Source: Frigidibacter sp. SD6-1 (GTDB lineage Bacteria; Pseudomonadota; Alphaproteobacteria; Rhodobacterales; Rhodobacteraceae). From it: DNA of 64,000 nucleotides. A model generated the notes under the pieces. That model saw only the letters and a list, made by a program, of their open reading frames with translations. It did not search any database and was not told where the DNA came from. The position numbers and the translations under genes are program-made. This document shows, piece after piece, positions 8,401 to 17,034 of this stretch; position 1 is the first letter of the stretch, and every line of letters begins with the position of its first letter. The stretch lies in the NCBI RefSeq assembly GCF_030143255.1, contig NZ_JARJNR010000001.1, positions 186,001-250,000 of the forward strand. The letters are read 5' to 3'.

Positions 8401-9383
8401 CCACAGATACCCTGCAGCCCGACCCAGTCGGTATCGCTGATGATCGGCACCACCTCGCCCCCGTCCGGGCGGGCGAGCGGCGCGCCTGTCGCCTTGGAAT
8501 AGGGTGCGAGGTCGAGGCGGACGCGCGCCGCCATCGCCGTAAGCGCGTCTGTCGGAACAGGGTTTGCCGACGCTTTCAGGAGACGCTCGCCATAGCCGTG
8601 GAAGGCGCCCGCAGTCACATCGCCGGTCGTCAGGAGGTGGAAGCTGGCGCGGAACCCGGCATGGGTCAGCGCCTCGGTCAGGGCGTCGGTCTGGCGGGCG
8701 CGAAGCTCCTCGGCAAGCAGATGGCCCGCGAAAAGCGCAGGATCATCACCGCTGTCCAGAAGCGGGCGGCCCGCGAGGATGAGGCCGCCGGGCAGATGCA
8801 GCGTGCCCTGAAGCCCCTCGGGCAGGATGACGAGCGCCGCGGAGCGGCCGAGGAGCCGGTCCGAGAGAAGATCGGCGGCGGACAGGCCTTCGGGCTCGGC
8901 GCAGGGCGGCCCGGTCAGACGGGTGATATCGGCAAGGATCGCCTGGCCGACGGCGGCGCGGACCGGCGCGGGCAAGACCCTGGCCGTATGGGCAATGAGC
9001 GCCCCCGGCAGCCAGAAGACCATCGCGCCGAGGAAGGCCGCGAGGAGCGTGGCGACGAGCGCGCCGCGCAGGCGCCCGGGATGGGGGCGACGCGCCTCGA
9101 TCAGCCGGTGGACCTTGCCGATGGCGGCGATCATCACCTCGTCGTCGATCTCAAGCTCTTCCTCGGCCTCGGGGTCGGGGCGGAAGAGGGCGGGCATTTC
9201 GCCCGGATTGGCGCGCGTGAGCGCGGGCAGAGACCAGTGGGCAAGCGCGCGGTCTGACGCCGCCTCCTTCAGCATCAGCGTCGCATCGCCGAACGTGACG
9301 ATCACTTCGCGCCGCTGCGCGCCCGCATGCTCCCGCCAGAGGCCGGTGCATTCCAGTCGCTGATATTCGCTGAGCGCGGTCAT
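8397..9383 (-). CDS. Single-pass membrane protein of unknown function
   Basis: A 328-residue hypothetical protein. Residues 1-110 are soluble and acidic toward the end (EAEEELEIDDE). A hydrophobic segment near residues 115-140 (VATLLAAFLGAMVFWLPGALIA) anchors it. The outer part contains HLPGGLILAGRPLL and ends with conserved-looking VVPIISDTDWVGLQGICG. The layout recalls membrane-tethered M48-like proteins, but no HExxH zinc motif is visible, so no enzymatic role is claimed. Start 9383 (MTALSEYQRLE) was chosen over upstream in-frame starts, which run into a repeat. Its stop overlaps the SPOR gene by 4 bases. Confidence 0.7.
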   Translation of the reverse strand: MTALSEYQRLECTGLWREHAGAQRREVIVTFGDATLMLKEAASDRALAHWSLPALTRANPGEMPALFRPDPEAEEELEIDDEVMIAAIGKVHRLIEARRPHPGRLRGALVATLLAAFLGAMVFWLPGALIAHTARVLPAPVRAAVGQAILADITRLTGPPCAEPEGLSAADLLSDRLLGRSAALVILPEGLQGTLHLPGGLILAGRPLLDSGDDPALFAGHLLAEELRARQTDALTEALTHAGFRASFHLLTTGDVTAGAFHGYGERLLKASANPVPTDALTAMAARVRLDLAPYSKATGAPLARPDGGEVVPIISDTDWVGLQGICG

Positions 9384-9450
9384 GCGCGGTTGCTGCTCTT
9401 GCCTGTTTTCCCGCAGTCTAGCGAAGCGGAGGGGGGCGGGCAATCTTTCC

Positions 9451-9476
9451 GGGCCGCCACCGGGGGCCGCCACCGG
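9451..9476 (+). repeat. 13-bp tandem duplication
   Basis: GGGCCGCCACCGG occurs twice head-to-tail (9451-9463, 9464-9476) in the gap between two minus-strand genes, directly beside the palindromic repeat at 9483. Confidence 0.7.
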
Positions 9477-9482
9477 GGGCCG

Positions 9483-9549
9483 CTCGTCGAGCCCTGTCGC
9501 GCTCTCCTCGCTGTCGGCGCCGAAGAGAGCCCGCATGGGCTCGATGAGG
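9483..9549. repeat. REP-like palindromic repeat, copy A
   Basis: Two inverted half-units. The left half starts CTCGTCGAGCCC and ends CTCTCCTCG (9483-9510). The right half (9521-9549), read on the other strand, is CTCATCGAGCCC...CTCTCTTCG. Each half has a small internal palindrome (GAGC...GCTC) between the boundary motifs CTCGTCG and CTCCTCG. Related copies lie at 13612, 30676 and 35378. It occupies the gap upstream of the 8397-9383 gene. Confidence 0.75.
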
Positions 9550-9563
9550 CGCTCCTTGGCCGG

Positions 9564-11189
9564 TCAGAGATCCTTCGCCCGGGCGCGAAGTTCGAATTTC
9601 TGGATCTTGCCGGTCGAGGTCTTGGGCAGCTCCTGGAACACAACCTTCTTCGGCGTCTTGAAGCCTGCGAGCCGCGCGCGGGCGAAGGCGATCAGTTCGT
9701 CCTCGCTCGCTGCCGCACCCGGCTTCAGCTCGACGAAGGCGCAGGGGACTTCGCCCCATTTGTCGTCCGGCTTTGCCACGACCGCACACAGCGATACGGC
9801 GGGATGGTGCATCAGCGCGCCCTCGACCTCGACCGACGACACATTCTCGCCGCCCGAGATGATGATGTCCTTCGCCCGGTCGGTGATCTTGATATAGCCG
9901 TCCTCATGCTGGAAGGCGATGTCGCCCGAGCGGAAGAAGCCGCCCCTGAACGCCTCCGCCGTCGCGTCGGGGTTCTTGTAATAGCCCTTCATCACCGCGT
10001 TGCCGCGAATGGCGATCTCGCCGAGGCTCGATCCGTCGCGCACAACGGGCGCGCCGGTCTCGCCATGGACATTGATATCTTCCATGAAGGGCATGAGGAC
10101 ACCGGTCCGCGCCTTGATCGCGGCGCGGTCTGCCTCTGGCAACCCGTCCCACTCCCCCCGCCAGAGGCATTCGGTGACATGACCGAAGGTTTCGGTCAGG
10201 CCGTAGACCTGGGTCACGGAAAAGCCCAGGGGCTCGATCGCGGCCAGTGTTGCGGCAGGCGGCGGGGCCCCTGCCGTATAGGTCTGGACGATATGGGAAA
10301 AATCGCGCCGGTCCTCCGGTTTCGCATTGATGATCATGTTGAGCACGATCGGCGCCCCGCCCATATGGGTCACGCCTTCCTCGGCGATGGCGCGGTAGAT
10401 GGCGGCGGCGGTGATGTCGCGGCAGCAGACGATGGTGCCGCCAAGCGCTGGGATCGTCCAGCTGTGGCACCAGCCGTTGCAGTGAAAGAGCGGCACGATG
10501 GTCAGATAGACCGGCCTCAGCCCCATCTGCCAGGCGACCGCTGTGCCCATCCCCAGCAGATAGGCGCCGCGATGGTGGTAGACCACGCCTTTGGGCCGCC
10601 CGGTGGTGCCGGAGGTGTAGTTCAGCGCAAGGCTTTCCCATTCGTCCTGCGGCATTTTCCAGGGCGCTTCCGCCGCGCCGGTGGCGAGCAGCGCTTCGTA
10701 GGTCTGATAGCGCCCGCTCGCCGCCAGCCCCGCGACGGGGTCCGGGACCTCGATGATCTCTGGACCCGTTCCGCCATTCAGCGCGACGGCTTCCTCTGCG
10801 AGGGGCAGGAGCTGACTGTCGACAAGGGCGACTTTGGCCTCGCCATGGGCAAGGATATAGGCGACCGTATCGGCGTCGAGCCTTGTGTTGATCGCATTGA
10901 TCACCGCGCCCGCGGCCGGGATGCCGAAATGCGCCTCGACCTGGGCGGGCACGTTTGGCAGCAGTGTCGCCACCACATCGCCCGGCGCCACACCGGCCCG
11001 GGTTAGCGCCGAGGCAAGTCGGCTGACGCGCGCGCTCATCTCGCGGTAGGTCCAGCGTTCGCTGCCATAGACGAGCGCGGTATCAGCGGCGAAAACGTCA
11101 GCAGCGCGCGCCAGGAAGGAGAGCGGCGTCAGCGGCACGAAATTCGCCGCGTTCCTGCCAAGCCCGGTTTCGTCCTTGAGCCAACCCAT
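9564..11189 (-). CDS. AMP-forming acyl-CoA synthetase
   Basis: Activates a carboxylic acid, probably a medium or long acyl chain, to its CoA thioester through an acyl-AMP intermediate. The 541-residue protein has the ANL-superfamily motifs: the phosphate loop YTSGTTGRPKGVVYHHRG, the adenine motif VYGLTETFG, RSGDIAFQHEDGYIKITDR with the hinge aspartate, and the C-terminal catalytic lysine in LPKTSTGKIQKFELR. Start 11189 (MGWLKDETGLG) follows GGGAGGCACG. Substrate cannot be read from sequence; DmdB-like or branched-chain activity is possible. It diverges from the EamA gene over an 88-base gap. Confidence 0.88.
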   Translation of the reverse strand: MGWLKDETGLGRNAANFVPLTPLSFLARAADVFAADTALVYGSERWTYREMSARVSRLASALTRAGVAPGDVVATLLPNVPAQVEAHFGIPAAGAVINAINTRLDADTVAYILAHGEAKVALVDSQLLPLAEEAVALNGGTGPEIIEVPDPVAGLAASGRYQTYEALLATGAAEAPWKMPQDEWESLALNYTSGTTGRPKGVVYHHRGAYLLGMGTAVAWQMGLRPVYLTIVPLFHCNGWCHSWTIPALGGTIVCCRDITAAAIYRAIAEEGVTHMGGAPIVLNMIINAKPEDRRDFSHIVQTYTAGAPPPAATLAAIEPLGFSVTQVYGLTETFGHVTECLWRGEWDGLPEADRAAIKARTGVLMPFMEDINVHGETGAPVVRDGSSLGEIAIRGNAVMKGYYKNPDATAEAFRGGFFRSGDIAFQHEDGYIKITDRAKDIIISGGENVSSVEVEGALMHHPAVSLCAVVAKPDDKWGEVPCAFVELKPGAAASEDELIAFARARLAGFKTPKKVVFQELPKTSTGKIQKFELRARAKDL

Positions 11190-11277
11190 GCGTGCCTCCC
11201 CCTCGCACATGTCGTTTCCAGACATGGGTAACCCGCGCCGGGCCGCTAGCATATCCAAATTCGACCTGAGAGGCCCA

Positions 11278-12204
11278 ATGACCGTCCCCGATACCTTCCG
11301 ACCCGCTGGCGCCAACCCGACCCTTCGCGCCGCTGCGATGGTCGTCACCTATGCTTTCCTGATCGGCTTCACCGACAATTGGGTCCGTGTGATCGCCGCC
11401 GAGGGCGGGCTCTGGCAGTTCCATGCCACCCGCACGGGGATGGCGGCGGCACTTCTCTTCCTTCTGGCCCGGCCGCTCGGGCTTTCGCTTCGCCCGCGCC
11501 GCCCGCGCGCGGTTCTGGCGCGCAGCCTGATCCATGCCGTTGCCATGGTGATCTATTTCGGCTGCCTCGCCTTCCTGTCGGTGGCCGAAGTGGCGGCGGG
11601 TCTCTTCACCGCGCCGATCTTCGTCCTTATCCTCAGCCGGTTCGTCTATGGCCATCCGATCGGGCCGTTCCGCGTCCTTGCGGTCCTGGTCGGTTTCGCG
11701 GGTGTCATGCTCGTCCTCGGCTTCGGGCTGCGCGCGGTCACGCCGGCCATGGTGCTGCCGATCGTTGCGGGGCTTTTCTATGCGCTCGGCAATCTTGCGA
11801 CCCGGGAATGGTGCGCGGGCGAAACCGCCGAGACCCTGCTCTTGGGCTTCTTCCTCGGGCTCGGTTTCTTTGGCCTGATCGGCATGGCGGTGCTGTCGGT
11901 CTGGAACCCCGAGGTGGCAGAGGGGACCGCCGGGTTCGTTCTGCGCGGGCCGGTCTGGCCCTCGTCTGCCTTCCTCTTCTGGACGTTCGTGCAGGCCGCA
12001 GGCTCGCTTCTCGGCGTCGGCCTGATGATCCGGGCCTATCAGGTGGCCGAGGCGAGCCGGGTCGCGGTCTTCGAATATGCGATCCTGCCGATGAGCGCGC
12101 TTTGGACCTGGGCGATCTGGGGCGAGGGGATTTCGCTGAGTGCGGTTCTCGGGATGGCGCTGATCGTTTTCGCGGGGGCGATCATTGCGCTTCGGGCGCG
12201 CTGA
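11278..12204 (+). CDS. EamA/DMT-family transporter
   Basis: A 308-residue inner-membrane protein with about ten hydrophobic segments in two EamA repeats (roughly residues 15-140 and 150-300). The family exports or imports metabolites; the substrate is not predictable here. ATG 11278 (MTVPDTFRPAG) follows GAGAGGCCCA. Sixteen bases separate it from the sulfotransferase-like gene, so the pair is probably co-transcribed. Confidence 0.85.
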   Translation: MTVPDTFRPAGANPTLRAAAMVVTYAFLIGFTDNWVRVIAAEGGLWQFHATRTGMAAALLFLLARPLGLSLRPRRPRAVLARSLIHAVAMVIYFGCLAFLSVAEVAAGLFTAPIFVLILSRFVYGHPIGPFRVLAVLVGFAGVMLVLGFGLRAVTPAMVLPIVAGLFYALGNLATREWCAGETAETLLLGFFLGLGFFGLIGMAVLSVWNPEVAEGTAGFVLRGPVWPSSAFLFWTFVQAAGSLLGVGLMIRAYQVAEASRVAVFEYAILPMSALWTWAIWGEGISLSAVLGMALIVFAGAIIALRAR

Positions 12205-12220
12205 GGCTTAGTCTCGGCCC

Positions 12221-12871
12221 ATGTATCTCTCGCGCGGCCGCCGCTTCCTGTTCCTTCATGCGCCGAAGACCGGCGGCACGGCGCTGACGCTGGCGCTGGA
12301 AGCGCGGGCGATGAAGGACGACGTGATCGTCGCCGATACGCCGAAGGGCCGGTCGCGGGCGGGGCGGCAGACGGCGATCAGGACCGTGGGGCGGCTCTGG
12401 AAGCATTCGACGCTTGCCGATCTCGAGGGGCTTGCCGGGGTCGAGGACACGGGGCTTCTCATCGTGACGTTGGTGCGCAACCCCTGGGACCGGGTGGTGA
12501 GCTATTACCACTGGCTCAAGTCGCAGCGCTTCGGTCATCCGGCCGTGGGGCTGGCACAGACACTCGATTTCAGCGCCTTCCTGAACCATCCCGGGATTGC
12601 CGAGAGCTTCCGCCGCTGGCCCTACGGCGCGTGGCTGCGCGATGGGGCGGGGGCGGAGAGGCCCGGCCTCTTCCTGCGGCTGGAACATATCGACGTCGAT
12701 CTTGTGCCGTTCGAGGCGCATCTCGGCTTTCGCCTCTCGCCCCTGCCGCGCGTGAACGAAAGTGCCCGGCCGCGCGACTGGCGGCCCTTCTATTCCGACC
12801 GCGACGCTGCTTTACTCGCGTCGATCTGCGCCGAGGATGTCGCGCGGTTCGGCTACAGATTCGACGCTTGA
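12221..12871 (+). CDS. Sulfotransferase-family protein
   Basis: A 216-residue protein with the two PAPS-binding signatures of sulfotransferases: a 5'-phosphosulfate loop HAPKTGGTALTLAL near residue 14, and a 3'-phosphate motif LVRNPWDRVVSYYHW near residue 85. This suggests sulfate transfer from PAPS to a sugar or other acceptor. Acceptor unknown, and no PAPS synthesis genes are nearby. The SDR gene follows after 15 bases. Confidence 0.75.
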   Translation: MYLSRGRRFLFLHAPKTGGTALTLALEARAMKDDVIVADTPKGRSRAGRQTAIRTVGRLWKHSTLADLEGLAGVEDTGLLIVTLVRNPWDRVVSYYHWLKSQRFGHPAVGLAQTLDFSAFLNHPGIAESFRRWPYGAWLRDGAGAERPGLFLRLEHIDVDLVPFEAHLGFRLSPLPRVNESARPRDWRPFYSDRDAALLASICAEDVARFGYRFDA

Positions 12872-12886
12872 AATCAGGAGTTTGCC

Positions 12887-13591
12887 ATGAGTGACCCAAA
12901 AGTTGCCCTCGTCACCGCCGGGGGCTCCGGCATGGGCGCCGCGGCGGCGCGCCATCTGGCGGGGCAGGGCTGGCAGGTGGGTATCCTGTCGTCCTCCGGC
13001 AAGGGCGAGGCTTTGGCCGAGGAGCTGGGCGGGCTGGGCGTGACCGGATCGAACCAGTCCTCTGCCGATCTGGCGCGGCTTGTGGATCAGGCGATGACGC
13101 GTTGGGGCCGGATCGACGGGCTGGTGAATTCCGCCGGTCACGGCCCGCGCGCGCCGATCCTTGAGATCAGCGACGAGGATTGGCACAGGGGGATCGACGT
13201 CTATTTCCTGAACGTGGTGCGCGCGACGCGGCTGGTGGCGCCGGTCATGGCGGCACAGGGCGGCGGCGCGATCGTCAATATCTCGACCGCCTGGGCGTTC
13301 GAGCCTTCGGCGATGTTCCCGACCTCTGCCGTGGCGCGGGCAGGGCTGGCGGCCTTCACCAAGGTCTTCAGCGACGAATATGCCGCGAAGAACGTGCGGA
13401 TGAACAATGTCCTGCCCGGCTGGATCGACAGCCTGCCCGGCACCGAGGAACGGCGGCAGATGGTGCCGCTGGGCCGCTATGGAAAGGCGGAGGAGGTCGC
13501 GGCGACCGTCGCCTTCCTGCTCTCGGAGGGCGCGGGCTACATTACCGGCCAGAACCTGACGGTTGACGGCGGGCTGACGCGCCGCATCTGA
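12887..13591 (+). CDS. SDR-family protein with altered catalytic residues
   Basis: A 234-residue short-chain dehydrogenase/reductase fold protein. The cofactor loop TAGGSGMGA (residues 10-18) and the NSAG motif are intact, and the C-terminus ends in GQNLTVDGGLTRRI as in classical SDRs. The catalytic YxxxK stretch is not canonical: before AGLAAFTK the sequence reads PTSAVAR, placing Ser and Arg where Tyr and Lys are expected. It may use different chemistry, or bind without catalysis. ATG 12887 follows AGGAG. Confidence 0.82.
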   Translation: MSDPKVALVTAGGSGMGAAAARHLAGQGWQVGILSSSGKGEALAEELGGLGVTGSNQSSADLARLVDQAMTRWGRIDGLVNSAGHGPRAPILEISDEDWHRGIDVYFLNVVRATRLVAPVMAAQGGGAIVNISTAWAFEPSAMFPTSAVARAGLAAFTKVFSDEYAAKNVRMNNVLPGWIDSLPGTEERRQMVPLGRYGKAEEVAATVAFLLSEGAGYITGQNLTVDGGLTRRI

Positions 13592-13611
13592 GGTTTCGCC
13601 CGAAGGCGCGC

Positions 13612-13674
13612 CTCGTCGAGCATTTCATGCACTCCTCGGGCGGGTCCGACGAGTGCACGAAGTGCTTCGAGGAG
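13612..13674. repeat. REP-like palindromic repeat, copy C
   Basis: Left half 13612-13638 begins CTCGTCGAGCATTTCATGC and ends CTCCTCG; the inverted right half spans 13647-13674. The inner hairpins are GCAT-TTC-ATGC and, on the other strand, GCAC-TTC-GTGC. They differ from the other copies by paired changes. It lies between convergent genes (SDR and fadB), so it could terminate both. Confidence 0.75.
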
Positions 13675-13695
13675 GTCCGCCCGGGCAGACGGCGC

Positions 13696-15891
13696 TCAGG
13701 CGGCCTTTGCCGCCGTGCCGCCGTAGAAGCTTTCGCCCTTGGCCGCCATGTCGACGAGAAGCTTCGGCGCCTTGAACCGGGCGCCATGACGGGCTTCCAG
13801 CGCCTCGCAGATCTCGACCGCGCGGGCCGCACCCACGATATCGAGCCAGCCGAACGGGCCGCCCGACCAGGGGCAGTAGCCCCAGCCGAGGATCGCGCCG
13901 ACATCGCCTTCGCGGATGTCTTCCAGCACGCCTTCCTCCAGTGCGCGGACGGCTTCCAGCGTCTGGACCATCAGCATCCGGTGCTGGGCTTCGGTCAGCT
14001 CGGGCTGGTCGTCAGACACCGGCCAGAGCGTTTCCAGACCGTCCCACAGACCCTGCCGCTCCCCCTTTTCATCATAGGCATAGAAGCCTGCCTTCGCCTT
14101 GCGGCCCAGGCGCCCCTTGTCGGCCATGGCAAAGAGGACGGGATCGACCGCGCTGTCGGGATAGGCGTCGCCCATCGCGGCACGGGTCGCCTTGGCGATC
14201 TTGACGCCGAGGTCGATCGAGGTTTCGTCGACCAGTTGCAGCGGCCCGAGCGGCAGGCCGAGCAGTTTGGCGGCATTCTCGATCAGCGCCGGTTCCACCC
14301 CTTCGGCGACCATGCGGATGCCTTCGTTGATGTAGGGGATGATGCAGCGGTTGGCGTAGAAGAAGCGCGCGTCATTGACGACGATCGGGGTCTTCCTGAT
14401 CTGGCGGACGAAGTCGAGCGCCTTGGCGACGGCGACATCGCCGGTTTCGCGGCCCTTGATGATCTCGACCAGCATCATCTTGTCGACGGGCGAGAAGAAG
14501 TGGATGCCGATGAACTGCTCCGGGCGCTTCGATGCCTTGGCGAGATCGGAGATCGGCAGGGTCGAGGTGTTGGTGGCAAAGATCGCGGCTTCCGGGATCG
14601 CGGCTTCGGCCTTGGCGGTGACGTCGGCCTTGACCTTGGGGTCTTCGAAGACAGCCTCGACGATCAGGTCGCAGCCTGCGAGCGCGGCGTAATCGGTGGT
14701 GGCACTGATGCGGCCCAGCACTTCGGCCTTTTTCTCGGCCGTCACCTTGCCGCGCTTCATGCCCTTGTCGAGGATGCCTTCGGAATGGGCGCGGCCGCGG
14801 TCGGCGGCCTCCTGGCTCGCGTCGATCAGCACGACCTCGATCCCGGCATTGGCCGAGACATAGGCGATGCCCGCGCCCATCATGCCGGCGCCGAGGACGC
14901 CGACTTTCCTGACCGTCTGATCCTCGACCTTCGGCCGGTTCGCGCCTTTTTCCAGCGCTTCCTTGTTGATGAAGAGCGAGCGGATCATCGCGGAGGAGGA
15001 GGGGTTCATCAGGACATTCGTGAACCAGCGCGCCTCGATCTTCAGTGCCGTGTCGAAGGGGACGAGTGCGCCTTCGTAGGCGGCTGCCAGCAACGCTTTC
15101 GCCGCCGGATAGACGCCCTGCGTCTTGCCGTGGACCATGGCCGAGGCGCCGACATAGGTCATGAAGCCCGTCGGGTGATAGGGGGCGCCGCCGGGCATCT
15201 TGTAGCCCTTGGCATCCCAGGGTTTCACCATATCCTCGGGCTTGGCGTTCAGGACCCATTCCCTGGCGCGGGTCATCAGGTCTTCCGGCGCCACCACCTC
15301 GTCGATGATGCCCGCGGCCTTCGCGGCCTTCGGGTCGGAGAGCTTGCCTTCGAGAAGGAAGGGCGAGGCGGCCATGGCGCCCATCTTGCGGACGAGCCGC
15401 GTGGTGCCGCCCGCGCCGGGGAAGATGCCGACGAGGATCTCGGGCAGGCCGATCTTGGCCTTCGGGTTATCGGCGGCGATGATCCGGTGGCAGGAAAGCG
15501 GCAGTTCGAGGCCGATGCCGAGCGCCGTGCCGGGCAGCGCCGCGACGATCGGTTTGCCGCCCTTGCCCGTTTTCAGATCGCGGCCCATCAGTTCCATCTT
15601 CCGCTCGAGCGCGTGGAAATTCATGATCCCCTCGAAAAGGCCCCGCGCCGGGTCGTCGCCCGCGCTTTCCTTCATCCTGGCGATGATGTTGAGGTCCATG
15701 CCGCCCGCGAAATCCTTCTTGCCGCTGGTCAGGATCACGCCCTTCACGCTGTCATCCGCGATGGCCTTGTCAATGAGCGCGCCGAGGTCCGCCGCTGCCT
15801 CGAGATTGAGGACGTTCATCGACTTGGACTTCACGTCCCAGGTGATGGTGGCGACGCCGTCGGCGTCGAGGGAATAGGTGAAATCAGACAT
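13696..15891 (-). CDS. fadB: Bifunctional enoyl-CoA hydratase/3-hydroxyacyl-CoA dehydrogenase
   Basis: Performs the second and third steps of beta-oxidation. The 731-residue fusion has a crotonase domain (residues 1-190), with both catalytic glutamates in GIGLEL (E129) and IGLPE (E151). The NAD-binding dehydrogenase domain begins with KVGVLGAGMMGAGIAYV (about 329-345), with the catalytic-histidine segment IGIHFFSPVDKMMLVEI. The C-terminal part is two dehydrogenase C-domains. Start 15891 (MSDFTYSLDADG) follows AGGAGACC. Last gene of the minus-strand cluster with the thiolase and acyl-CoA dehydrogenase. Confidence 0.95.
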   Translation of the reverse strand: MSDFTYSLDADGVATITWDVKSKSMNVLNLEAAADLGALIDKAIADDSVKGVILTSGKKDFAGGMDLNIIARMKESAGDDPARGLFEGIMNFHALERKMELMGRDLKTGKGGKPIVAALPGTALGIGLELPLSCHRIIAADNPKAKIGLPEILVGIFPGAGGTTRLVRKMGAMAASPFLLEGKLSDPKAAKAAGIIDEVVAPEDLMTRAREWVLNAKPEDMVKPWDAKGYKMPGGAPYHPTGFMTYVGASAMVHGKTQGVYPAAKALLAAAYEGALVPFDTALKIEARWFTNVLMNPSSSAMIRSLFINKEALEKGANRPKVEDQTVRKVGVLGAGMMGAGIAYVSANAGIEVVLIDASQEAADRGRAHSEGILDKGMKRGKVTAEKKAEVLGRISATTDYAALAGCDLIVEAVFEDPKVKADVTAKAEAAIPEAAIFATNTSTLPISDLAKASKRPEQFIGIHFFSPVDKMMLVEIIKGRETGDVAVAKALDFVRQIRKTPIVVNDARFFYANRCIIPYINEGIRMVAEGVEPALIENAAKLLGLPLGPLQLVDETSIDLGVKIAKATRAAMGDAYPDSAVDPVLFAMADKGRLGRKAKAGFYAYDEKGERQGLWDGLETLWPVSDDQPELTEAQHRMLMVQTLEAVRALEEGVLEDIREGDVGAILGWGYCPWSGGPFGWLDIVGAARAVEICEALEARHGARFKAPKLLVDMAAKGESFYGGTAAKAA

Positions 15892-15920
15892 GTGTGGTCT
15901 CCTGTCTTTTCGCGGTGAAG

Positions 15921-15970
15921 CGGGGGTTTTCCACCCCCGCACCCCCGGAAGGTATTTGTACCAAGATGAA
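15921..15970 (-). repeat. G-tract intergenic repeat, copy 2
   Basis: On the minus strand it reads CTTCATCTTGGTACAAATAC, then CTTCC, two G-runs and a closing C-run. It lies immediately after the stop of the minus-strand cupin (15982) and before fadB, in the orientation expected of a transcript-end element. Confidence 0.75.
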
Positions 15971-15981
15971 GGGGTGCGGGC

Positions 15982-16431
15982 TCATTCGAGCGGGCTTCCG
16001 TCGCGGCGGGTGCGGCGGACCACGCCGTTTTCGCGGGTGTAGAGTTTGTCGATGTCGCTGTAGTGGACGCGATCGGAAGGTGCTCGGGTGCCGACGATGA
16101 GGTAGCTGCAGGGATGGGCGGAGCGGTTCACGACCTGATGGCCGTTCGCAACGCCCGCAGGCCAGCAGGCGGCGTCGCCGGGGGTGAGGCGATGTTCGCC
16201 ATCATCTTCGATGATGATCGCCTCGCCAGCGAGCATGTAGAGGAATTCATCCTCTTTCTCGTGCCAGTGCCGGTCGCCCGACCGAGCGCCCGGGGCGAGC
16301 GTTTCGGTGAAGGCGCCGAACTGGGTCAGGTGACCGGTATCGGAGAGGAGGTCAGCGGTGAAATGGCCAAGCATTGCTGCCTGTTCGGGTGTAGCCTTAT
16401 CGGTGCGGGCGGTGCCCTTGCGGATGATCAT
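15982..16431 (-). CDS. Small single-domain cupin, downstream of a tandem pair
   Basis: A 149-residue cupin. Motif 1 is GDRHWHEKEDEFLYMLAGEA with a His-X-His metal pattern and the following acid; motif 2 is PGDAACWPAGVANGHQVVN. The C-terminal RDGSPLE tail resembles that of its neighbour. Its ATG overlaps the stop of the upstream cupin (ATGA), so translation is coupled. Function unknown; small cupins bind or isomerise small acids and sugars. Presence in a beta-oxidation cluster is suggestive only. Confidence 0.8.
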   Translation of the reverse strand: MIIRKGTARTDKATPEQAAMLGHFTADLLSDTGHLTQFGAFTETLAPGARSGDRHWHEKEDEFLYMLAGEAIIIEDDGEHRLTPGDAACWPAGVANGHQVVNRSAHPCSYLIVGTRAPSDRVHYSDIDKLYTRENGVVRRTRRDGSPLE

Positions 16432-16898
16432 CTCGGCGCCGTGAAATCCGTGCCGTCGCGGTATGTGAAACGGGCCGTTCCGCCGTCGATCTCGACCCGC
16501 AGGTCGATATCGGAATAGGTCGCGACCTCGCGCGGGGCCTTGGTGCCGATGACGAGGAATTTGGCAACCTTGTCGGTGCGGTTGACGAAATGGTGGCCGT
16601 TGTCGTCACCCGCCGGGAAGGCGGCGCAGTCGCCGGGCCGCATGGTGTGCTCGCCAGTGTTGTCGATGAGGGTGCATTCGCCTTCCGTCACCATGACGAA
16701 TTCATCCTCTTGCGCGTGCCAATGACGGAGCGAGGAGAGCGCGCCCGGTTCGAGCATCACGAGGTTGACGCCATATTGGGTCAACCCGCCTGCCTCGCCG
16801 AGGCGCAGCGACGAGCGCCCCTTCATCATGGACGCATAGGGCTCGGGGTAGATCGAACCGGTTTTGACCGGGCATCTGGTCTGGTCGATGATCGGCAT
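16428..16898 (-). CDS. Small single-domain cupin, upstream of a tandem pair
   Basis: A 156-residue cupin homologous to the next gene: LRHWHAQEDEFVMVTEGECT, PGDCAAFPAGDDNGHHFVN and the shared VIGTKAP/YSDIDL segment (VGTRAP/YSDIDK in the neighbour). The pair therefore looks like a diverged tandem duplication. ATG 16898 (MPIIDQTRCPVKTGS) follows GAGGAGGAAG. Metal-binding histidines are intact in both copies, so they could form a heteromer. Function unknown. Confidence 0.8.
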   Translation of the reverse strand: MPIIDQTRCPVKTGSIYPEPYASMMKGRSSLRLGEAGGLTQYGVNLVMLEPGALSSLRHWHAQEDEFVMVTEGECTLIDNTGEHTMRPGDCAAFPAGDDNGHHFVNRTDKVAKFLVIGTKAPREVATYSDIDLRVEIDGGTARFTYRDGTDFTAPR

Positions 16899-16915
16899 TT
16901 CTTCCTCCTCGTCGG

Positions 16916-17034
16916 CCCCCCTCCCCATCCCTCCCCACGAGGGGGGAGGGAGGCGCGGGACGGGTTCATTGTTTCTCGTACCGACCGTTGCCGGACGGGC
17001 GCTTCCCCTCCCCCTCGTGGGGAGGGGAGAGGGG
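16916..17034. repeat. Inverted pair of CCCTCC/GGGAGG repeats
   Basis: Copy 2 (16916-16964) and an inverted copy 3 (17002-17034) flank 37 bases of unique DNA between the thiolase stop and the cupin start. Copy 3 forms a 9-bp hairpin, CCCCTCCCC (17005-17013) with GGGGAGGGG (17019-17027), right at the thiolase 3' end, where it may terminate or stabilise the transcript. Confidence 0.7.

Noticed and set aside
9327-11006. 559-codon plus-strand frame opposite the acyl-CoA synthetase
   Set aside because: Shadow frame: the minus strand encodes all ANL-superfamily motifs in order.
13627-15918. 763-codon plus-strand frame opposite fadB
   Set aside because: The minus-strand frame has full FadB domain content and catalytic residues. 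The plus frame shows only His/Asp/Arg-rich low-information sequence.
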